DNA from: Hyphomonadaceae bacterium
GTDB taxonomy: Bacteria; Pseudomonadota; Alphaproteobacteria; Caulobacterales; Hyphomonadaceae
Length of the DNA: 5,526 bases
NCBI GenBank assembly: GCA_030696545.1
Contig: JAUYSA010000477.1
Coordinates: forward strand, 1-5,526
Reading direction: 5' to 3'
Position numbers and translations under genes: made by a program. Below the pieces are notes generated by a model. The model was not told the DNA's origin. It made no database searches and was given only the letters and a program-made list of their open reading frames with translations. Shown piece by piece: positions 1-4,479 of this stretch; within the stretch, counting starts at the first letter, position 1; each line of letters begins with the position of its first letter.

Positions 1-227
1 GCCATGCCCGCCGGGCAGCAGTGTCCAGCGCAATAGCAGCGATGCTGGCTGCTTTCCCGTGTGGTCTCTGAAGGGGTCTGCGTCGTCAGGGCCGAAGCGC
101 TTACAGGCAATGTATCGTCCGCATCGCAGGCGAAAGCGTCGATGGCGGGCGTGAGGGCAAAAAGCGTCAGCATGAGGGTCATGACGACCCCCAACCGACC
201 GAATCTTGCGCGCAGCGCTCTCAACAT
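1..227 (-). CDS. Small secreted Cys/His-rich protein, 3' end beyond window
   Basis: This is an N-terminal fragment of 75 codons that stays open to the left edge. The ATG at 227 follows in-frame TGA and TAA stops, with an AAGG ribosome site seven bases upstream, so the start is well fixed. Residues 1-33 look like a Sec signal peptide: a basic start (four Arg among residues 3-11), a hydrophobic core at about 14-27, and an A-F-A cleavage site at 31-33. The mature chain would begin at Cys34. No lipobox is present (A-F-A-C does not fit), so a soluble periplasmic protein is likelier than a lipoprotein. After a Thr/Ser-rich linker comes a dense cluster, H62-R-C-Y-C-A-G-H-C-C71, which could bind metal. 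From memory, small secreted His/Cys-rich proteins of this sort occur beside czc-type efflux genes in alphaproteobacteria. A periplasmic metal-binding role is inferred. Its order after the ATPase on the same strand supports co-expression. No named family is assigned. Confidence 0.65.
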   Translation of the reverse strand, partial: MLRALRARFGRLGVVMTLMLTLFALTPAIDAFACDADDTLPVSASALTTQTPSETTRESSQHRCYCAGHCCPAGM

Positions 228-234
228 GATCTCG

Positions 235-238
235 CCTT
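235..238 (-). promoter_or_regulatory. Ribosome binding site of the small secreted protein
   Basis: On the minus strand AAGG lies seven bases before the ATG at 227. Two stop codons, TGA and TAA, sit immediately upstream in the same frame, so this site settles the start. Confidence 0.5.
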
Positions 239-304
239 ATCACGCAACATTATGAACCGCGCGTTGATTCGCGTGGAAAGGGCGGATGTGGTGAGGTCCG
301 CTAC

Positions 305-336
305 TCCTAGCACGCGCGCTGTCCGTATCGCTAGGA
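305..336. repeat. Inverted repeat in the gap after the ATPase gene
   Basis: TCCTAGC at 305-311 and GCTAGGA at 330-336 are perfect 7-base arms separated by 18 bases. They lie in the 220-base gap (228-447) between the ATPase stop and the start of the small secreted protein. The loop is long and there is no T-run, so it does not look like a Rho-independent terminator. It could be an operator or an mRNA structure, or it may be chance. It does not resemble the two MerR operators elsewhere in the window. Confidence 0.35.
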
Positions 337-447
337 AGCTCGGCATATGGATCTCGAAGGCGGGCAGCGCCTGCGGCAACCAAGCGCCCCGGCAGTTTGA
401 GGTGCGGCGCGGGTCCGTGCCTGAAGAAATTAACGTGCGGGCACGGC

Positions 448-2595
448 TCATGGTGAACCGCTCGTCCTGTCCTTTGGTCTCCAGCGCAGGAGCCGGAGGG
501 CATTTGCTGTAACAAGAACTGTCGCGCCTGTGTCAGCGAGGATCGCCATCCAAAGGGTTGTCACTCCGAACAGCGTCGTGCCCAAGAAGACAAGCTTGAG
601 GCCAAGGGCAAGAGCGATGTTCTGCCAGACATTACCGAGGGTCGCGCGTGACAGCGCGATCAGCTCAACCACGCCCGTCACGCGGTTTCTCAGCAGCGCA
701 GCCTCCGCGGTCTCCAACGCCACGTCCGTCCCACCGCCCATCGCGATCCCGACCGACGCTGCTGCGAGCGCCGGCGCATCATTGATGCCGTCCCCGACCA
801 TGGCCACTGGCCCGGCCTGTTTGAGTTCGGCGATCGCATCGAGTTTCGCGTCCGGCAGCAGTTCGGCGCGAACATCGAGCCCCAGTCCCCTGGCAATGGC
901 TTCGCCCGTGCGGCTGTTGTCCCCGGTCAGCATGATGGTCGAAACACCCGCGGCGCGTAGCTGACTGATCGCGCTCGCGGCGTCCGGCCGCGGCTCGTCG
1001 CGCATTGCGATCAGTCCTTCGACGCGTTTGCCGGCGAGCAAGACGACGACGGTCTTGCCCTCCCGCTCAAGTTCGCGAATGCGCCGGGCAAGAGGCTCCT
1101 CAAGCGTTGCCTGTTCCGCCGCGTAGCGCGGCGAGCCGACGGACACGAAGGTATCTTTCAAACGCGCCGTCACAGCCTTGCCGGGCGTCGCAACCGCACC
1201 TCCAAACGAGGCGGGGATTTCAAGCGAACGCCTGACGGCCTCAGCGACGATGGCGACGCCAAGCGGGTGGCTGGTGGTGCGCTCAACAGCTGCGGCCCGT
1301 GAGAGGACGGCATTCTCGTCGCCGACCACGGCGAATACGTCCGTCACCTGCGGCCGGCCTTCCGTCAGCGTGCCCGTCTTGTCGAAGGCGACTGTCTTCA
1401 CCTTGCCAAGCATTTCGAGCGCTGCGCCGCCCTTTATCAGCAACCCCAGGCGCGCACCTGCCGCAAGTCCAGAAGCAATGGCCGCCGGTGTTGAAATCAC
1501 GAGAGCGCAGGGGCAGGCGATAAGCAGGGTAGCCAGGCCGCGATAGACCCAGGTCATCCAGTCCGCGCCGAACAGCAGGGGCGGCGTGACGATCACAAGC
1601 AGGGCGGCGATCATCGCGGCCGGTGTGTACCAGGCGCTGAATTGGTCGATAACGCGCGCCGTCGGCGCCTTTGTGGCCTGCGCTTCCTCGACCATGTGGA
1701 TGATGCGGGCAATCGTGTTGTCTGATGCAACATGGCTGACCTGAACGCGCAGCTCGCCGTTTGTATTGATGCTGCCAGCGAAGACCTTGTCGCCGATCTG
1801 CTTAGTCACCGGAACAGACTCGCCAGTCACAGGCGACTCGTTGATCTCAGACGAACCATCGACAATCGACCCATCCGACGGAACGCGATCGCCCGGCCTC
1901 ACAACGATGGCGTCGCCGACGCGAAGGTCATCGACGGCGATCTCTTCGATCTTGCCGTTGCTTTCCCTCAGGGCGATTTTCGGTACGAGACTGATCAATG
2001 CCTCGATGCCGGCCCGCGCGCGTCCAGCAGCAATCGTCTCAAGCAATTCGCCAACTGCGAAAAGGAAAATGACGACTGCAGCCTCTTCAGCCGCCCCGAT
2101 CACAAGCGCGCCGATCGCCGCGACCGACATCAACATCTCGATGCTGAAGGGCGTGCCGGAGACGAGGCCGGCGAGGGCGCGGCGCGCGAAAGGTACGAGG
2201 CTTATGAGCGCCGCGCCCGAATAGGCCCATGCGGCGATGTCGGGCGCGAGATGCGCAATGACGAACGCGACGGCATAAAGCGCGCCAATGCCCAATGTCA
2301 GCCGGCCCTTTTGCGTGCGCCACCATGGCGACCGGTCAGATTTTTCGGCGGGTTTCGGGACACCCCAGCCACGTTCATCGCGCACAGGCGTGTATCCGAG
2401 CGCGCGGATCTTGCCGTCGATGACACTTTCGGACGTGCGATCAGCATCCAGTAGGAGAGACAACTTCTCCTGCGAGTAGCTGACATTGATGTCGCTCACC
2501 CCGGGGAGGCGCTTCATCGCGTTTTCGATTTTCACGGCGCACGCCGCGCAATCCATGCCTTCGACGCGAAGTTTGACAGATGTTGGCGCGGCCAC
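448..2595 (-). CDS. Zn/Cd/Pb-type P1B-ATPase (ZntA/CadA-like efflux pump)
   Basis: This 715-residue inner-membrane pump would use ATP to export Zn2+, Cd2+ or Pb2+ from the cytoplasm. An N-terminal HMA domain (about 6-72) carries M14-D-C-A-A-C19. Transmembrane helices lie at about 98-114, 118-136, 152-168, 171-187, 325-345, 351-371, 655-675 and 677-697. Core motifs are TGES 257-260 (actuator), CPC 361-363 in helix 6, DKTGT 405-409 (Asp405 is phosphorylated), HP 443-444, TGDN 557-560 and GDGIND 601-606. Glu183, Lys667 and Asp688 match the other metal-site positions known from ZntA, which points to divalent metals rather than copper. The length is normal and no key residue is missing. The start is GTG at 2595: an in-frame TAG lies two codons upstream and GAGGT sits five bases before it. 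A MerR-type promoter lies directly upstream. Zn, Cd and Pb cannot be told apart from sequence, so I give no gene symbol. Confidence 0.96.
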   Translation of the reverse strand: MAAPTSVKLRVEGMDCAACAVKIENAMKRLPGVSDINVSYSQEKLSLLLDADRTSESVIDGKIRALGYTPVRDERGWGVPKPAEKSDRSPWWRTQKGRLTLGIGALYAVAFVIAHLAPDIAAWAYSGAALISLVPFARRALAGLVSGTPFSIEMLMSVAAIGALVIGAAEEAAVVIFLFAVGELLETIAAGRARAGIEALISLVPKIALRESNGKIEEIAVDDLRVGDAIVVRPGDRVPSDGSIVDGSSEINESPVTGESVPVTKQIGDKVFAGSINTNGELRVQVSHVASDNTIARIIHMVEEAQATKAPTARVIDQFSAWYTPAAMIAALLVIVTPPLLFGADWMTWVYRGLATLLIACPCALVISTPAAIASGLAAGARLGLLIKGGAALEMLGKVKTVAFDKTGTLTEGRPQVTDVFAVVGDENAVLSRAAAVERTTSHPLGVAIVAEAVRRSLEIPASFGGAVATPGKAVTARLKDTFVSVGSPRYAAEQATLEEPLARRIRELEREGKTVVVLLAGKRVEGLIAMRDEPRPDAASAISQLRAAGVSTIMLTGDNSRTGEAIARGLGLDVRAELLPDAKLDAIAELKQAGPVAMVGDGINDAPALAAASVGIAMGGGTDVALETAEAALLRNRVTGVVELIALSRATLGNVWQNIALALGLKLVFLGTTLFGVTTLWMAILADTGATVLVTANALRLLRWRPKDRTSGSP

Positions 2596-2600
2596 AGCCT

Positions 2601-2605
2601 ACCTC
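2601..2605 (-). promoter_or_regulatory. Ribosome binding site that fixes the GTG start of the ATPase
   Basis: GAGGT on the minus strand lies five bases before the GTG at 2595. The TAG formed partly from this site is in frame, so no longer N-terminus is possible. The next in-frame Met lies inside the metal-binding motif of the HMA domain and is too late to be the start. Confidence 0.6.
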
Positions 2606-2624
2606 ACGATAATTCCCAGGGGCG

Positions 2625-2655
2625 ACCATGCACCCTGTAGCGGCTACAGGGTCAA
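2625..2655 (-). promoter_or_regulatory. MerR-type promoter/operator of the ATPase gene
   Basis: On the minus strand a TTGACC -35 box (2655-2650) is followed after 19 bases by CATGGT (2630-2625) as the -10. Between them is a perfect inverted repeat, ACCCTGTAG at 2632-2640, spacer CGG, and CTACAGGGT at 2644-2652. An overlong 19-base spacer holding a dyad is the hallmark of promoters that MerR-family proteins activate by untwisting the DNA. The dyad resembles operators of the ZntR/CadR/PbrR group as I recall them. Transcription would start near 2618, leaving a leader of about 22 bases before the GTG. The element lies between the merR stop and the ATPase start, so the pump has its own metal-controlled promoter. 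Confidence 0.85.
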
Positions 2656-3110
2656 GCATTGAAAGAGACCCGACGCTACCGTGGTGAAAGTGCTGCAAGA
2701 ATCTGACAATCGGCAATCTTCCCACGCTGACATTGGCCTATGAGATCGCGGAGTTCCCGGCGCAGGGCCCTCAGGTCGGACAGCTTGCTTTCAATCTCGG
2801 CCAGGTGTGCCTGCGCTAGGGCATCCACCGTGCAACAGTCGTTGTCGCGACTGTTGGCCAAGTCCAGAAGGGCGCGAATTTGTTCGATGGTGAAGCCTAG
2901 CTCGCGCGCTCGCCGGATGAAGCTCAACCGCACCAGTTCGTCCTGGCCGTACGCCCTGTAGTTGGCGCTTGTTCGCTTGGGTTCGGGCAAGAGTCCGATC
3001 CGCTCGTAATACCTGATCGTCTCGACATTGGTGTCCGTCGCTTTCGCGAGAGCGCCAATTGCAAGCGAGCGTTCGGACATGGATTGACCCCGTAGCAGCT
3101 ACAGGGTGCA
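2629..3110. repeat. Pair of 27-bp outward-facing promoter repeats flanking merR
   Basis: The minus-strand segment 2655-2629 and the plus-strand segment 3084-3110 match at 25 of 27 positions. The differences are at positions 8 and 14 of the element, the first being T in the left copy and C in the right. They form an inverted pair around the regulator gene, each firing outward. Shared regulation is enough to explain the similarity. A duplication of one element is also possible. Confidence 0.85.
2676..3080 (-). CDS. MerR-family heavy-metal-responsive transcriptional regulator
   Basis: This 134-residue cytoplasmic regulator binds the promoter dyads on either side of it and should activate them when loaded with metal. 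Residues 5-25 form the winged helix-turn-helix start, followed by T21-I-R-Y-Y-E-R-I-G29, the family hallmark, and the wing around R36-Y44. A dimer helix spans about 79-115. Sensor cysteines are C82 (with neighbour C83), C117 and C125. C82 to C117 is 35 residues, as in divalent sensors MerR, ZntR and CadR, where copper sensor CueR instead has Ser. The loop between C117 and C125 has seven residues, as in CueR. No His-rich tail like that of CadR is present. Start: ATG at 3080 is the first in-frame start after a TAG at 3101-3099. The ribosome site is weak (GGGG). The right-hand operator lies 6 bases upstream, so autorepression is likely. Zn, Cd, Pb or Hg as inducer cannot be resolved. Confidence 0.93.
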   Translation of the reverse strand: MSERSLAIGALAKATDTNVETIRYYERIGLLPEPKRTSANYRAYGQDELVRLSFIRRARELGFTIEQIRALLDLANSRDNDCCTVDALAQAHLAEIESKLSDLRALRRELRDLIGQCQRGKIADCQILAALSPR

Positions 3111-3114
3111 GTTT
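3084..3114 (+). promoter_or_regulatory. MerR-type promoter/operator of the CDF gene
   Basis: TTGACC (3084-3089) and the weak -10 CAGTTT (3109-3114) are 19 bases apart. Inside is ACCCCGTAG at 3087-3095, spacer CAG, and CTACAGGGT at 3099-3107, an inverted repeat with one mismatch. It copies the ATPase promoter almost exactly and points toward the CDF gene. It ends 6 bases upstream of the merR start on the other strand, so one bound dimer can serve both directions. The -10 is poor, keeping mainly A2 and T6 of the consensus, which fits a promoter that needs its activator. Confidence 0.8.
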
Positions 3115-3137
3115 AGCGGCTGAGCGATCCCAGTCGA
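3110..3137 (-). promoter_or_regulatory. Candidate merR promoter, overlapping the CDF promoter
   Basis: On the minus strand TCGACT (3137-3132) and TAAACT (3115-3110) are 16 bases apart, each with four of six consensus bases. Transcription would begin near 3103, inside the operator at 3087-3107, with about 23 bases of leader. Bound MerR would then block its own transcription, as is known for divergent mer promoters. The boxes are weak, so this is tentative. Confidence 0.35.
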
Positions 3138-3160
3138 GTCAGTCGCGCGATGTGGGCGAC

Positions 3161-3178
3161 GATCGCTTCGTGGCGATC
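3161..3178 (+). repeat. Short hairpin in the CDF leader
   Basis: GATCGC (3161-3166) and GCGATC (3173-3178) are perfect six-base arms around a six-base loop, in the roughly 90-base transcribed leader of the CDF gene. A further GCGATC lies at 3124-3129 and could pair with the same left arm, giving two alternative folds. No known riboswitch is recognised. Confidence 0.35.
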
Positions 3179-3181
3179 ATA

Positions 3182-3214
3182 ATGGTGATTAGAGCTGCAA
3201 CGGCCCAGACATGA
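3182..3214 (+). CDS. Possible ten-codon leader ORF overlapping the CDF start
   Basis: ATG at 3182 opens the peptide MVIRAATAQT and ends at TGA 3212-3214, which overlaps the CDF start as ATGA. An in-frame GTG at 3152 would extend it to 20 codons. The CDF start has no visible Shine-Dalgarno site, so ribosomes finishing this ORF could restart on the CDF gene. No clear ribosome site precedes the leader itself either, and the peptide has no recognisable features, so it may be chance. Confidence 0.2.
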   Translation: MVIRAATAQT

Positions 3215-3813
3215 CGGAAATGACGCCCAAAACGGATGGCTCAAAACAGAAGCGCACGCTGCTGGCCGTCTTCCTGTTGAACCTAATTCTGTTTGTGACG
3301 CTCGGCGCCGCAGGATTGGTTGCTGATTCAAGCGCCCTGATCGCCAACGCCATCGACAACCTGACCGATACAGCGGTGTACGCCATCAGCTGGCTTGCGG
3401 TGGGAAAACCCGCAACGCTGAAGCGCGCGGCGGCGCGATTTTCCGGCATCATGCTTATGTTCTTTGCCGTTCTCGTCCTCCTCGATGCGCTGCGGCGGCC
3501 CTTCTTCGGTCCAGAGCCGGTGGGGATCACCATGATGGTGATGGCGATGTTCGCCGCCGCGCTGAACCTTCTCAGTCTTCGCCTGCTCAAGGGTCTCAAG
3601 ACAGACGACGTCAATCTGCGAGCGGCGCAGACTTTCAGCATCAACGACTTCTATTCAAACGGTGGGATTGTCGTCGCCGGCCTCCTTGTCTGGTGGACGG
3701 GGTCATGGATTCCAGACGTCATCGTCGGGCTCGTCGTCGCGGCCGTCGCGGTGAGCGGCAGCCTTGAGATTTTGCGAGACGCCAAGGGGGATTCTGACGT
3801 CAGCGACCATTGA
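3211..3813 (+). CDS. Short cation diffusion facilitator (CDF) transporter
   Basis: This is a 200-residue inner-membrane protein, probably exporting divalent metal from the cytoplasm by proton antiport. Six helices are visible at about 16-38, 41-62, 75-95, 103-125, 142-161 and 165-187. Helix 2 carries A38-D-S and D49-N-L-T-D53, the D-x3-D arrangement seen in YiiP. In helix 5, residues R137 to G151 align without gaps with the YiiP segment holding His153 and Asp157. Asp146 is kept, but Phe142 replaces the His. Usual CDFs are near 300 residues with a C-terminal cytosolic metal-sensing domain. Here only about 13 residues follow helix 6, so that domain is absent, though the gene ends cleanly. Start: ATG 3211 is the first start after an in-frame TAG at 3190; no good ribosome site is seen. 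A MerR-type promoter upstream ties it to the ATPase. Substrate is unknown; Zn, Cd, Co or Ni are all possible. Confidence 0.88.
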   Translation: MTEMTPKTDGSKQKRTLLAVFLLNLILFVTLGAAGLVADSSALIANAIDNLTDTAVYAISWLAVGKPATLKRAAARFSGIMLMFFAVLVLLDALRRPFFGPEPVGITMMVMAMFAAALNLLSLRLLKGLKTDDVNLRAAQTFSINDFYSNGGIVVAGLLVWWTGSWIPDVIVGLVVAAVAVSGSLEILRDAKGDSDVSDH

Positions 3814-4479
3814 CCAGGGAGCTCGCAGCGTGGGTCCGCTTGTTGAGCAGGTGCGCGCCGATCCCGCCGAGGAGCGAAGGAAACGGAAGCGCTCGTTTAG
3901 GCGTGTCTCGGCGCAAGCAGATCGACGATTGTTACGCCAGCGCGTGGCGCTTGGGCATTGAGCGGTGCGTTTCGCCATTTTCGCTCGCGAGTCAGGATAG
4001 CGACGACGCGCTCGTGGTCTCGCGTAAGGTCAGGCCTCCCCAACGCGGGAACAACATCTTTGTTGCTCAGTGCGCCAAGCTGAATGGCGTGCCGCCGCAG
4101 TCTTGAACGCCCCAGTTGTTCTAGCAGCGTAGGCCCTGAAAAGGCGCGGCATTCCCCATAAGATGCGCGCACGGGGCCAGAGTTCGAGGGGCGGTTGCCA
4201 GAACGATGAGAACAAAGGAGATCCACAACCGTCCGCTATCGCCGAACTCCCGCCTACCCAGATCGACTCGCGCGAGGGGCTGCCGCCAAGCGGCCTCGCC
4301 GTTCGAAGCACGCTGACCGCACAGGTGTGTTGGGACGAACGTCGCATGCTGACGTTGCGGCTGAGGAAAAGATCGATAGACCGCTGTCCGATTGACCGCA
4401 CCCCTCATTGTGCAAGATTGCGCCGGCGAGGGACCCGCGGGGAGTTGGGTCGCGACAGCGGCAGGGAAGAACCAGCGAC
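3814..4479. other. 666-bp stretch with no supportable gene
   Basis: Between the CDF stop and the quinoprotein start I find no protein I recognise. Several ORFs of 65-123 codons exist on both strands (for example 4163-4483 plus, 3897-4226 minus and 4030-4401 minus). They overlap each other, lack domains or membrane patterns, and none has a convincing ribosome site. Minor dyads are present, such as AGCGC/GCGCT at 3939-3951, but no hairpin with a T-run, so no clear terminator for the CDF gene. The stretch could be decayed coding DNA at the edge of the metal locus, or a long regulatory region. Confidence 0.5.
4392..4419 (+). promoter_or_regulatory. Weak candidate promoter for the quinoprotein gene
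   Basis: TTGACC at 4392-4397 matches five of six bases of a -35 box. AAGATT at 4414-4419, 16 bases on, matches three of six of a -10. It lies about 60 bases before the ATG at 4480. No dyad like the MerR operators is present, so the gene does not appear to be under the metal regulator. Confidence 0.22.

Noticed and set aside
1732..2454. A 240-codon plus-strand ORF
   Set aside because: It is antisense to the ATPase, is rich in Arg/Asp/Ala as expected for a shadow frame of GC-rich DNA, and has no domain.
2632..2652. The perfect dyad after merR considered as its transcription terminator
   Set aside because: It has no T-run, matches the MerR operator upstream of the CDF gene, and sits exactly between a -35 and a -10 box with 19-base spacing.
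3189..3644. A 151-codon minus-strand ORF opposite the CDF gene
   Set aside because: The plus-strand frame gives a coherent six-helix CDF protein; the antisense product is a shadow.
4052..4065. CAACA-TCTT-TGTTG hairpin considered as a terminator of the CDF transcript
   Set aside because: The stem is AT-rich and five pairs long, has no T-run after it, and sits 240 bases past the stop codon.
4175..4200. GAGTTCGAGGGG considered as a tRNA T-arm or an attachment site
   Set aside because: No matching acceptor, D-arm or anticodon stem can be built around it.
3897..4226. A 109-codon minus-strand ORF in the gap, overlapping another minus-strand frame at 4030-4401
   Set aside because: No recognisable family, no good ribosome site, mixed third-base composition; not enough to call a gene, and described only as part of the gap.
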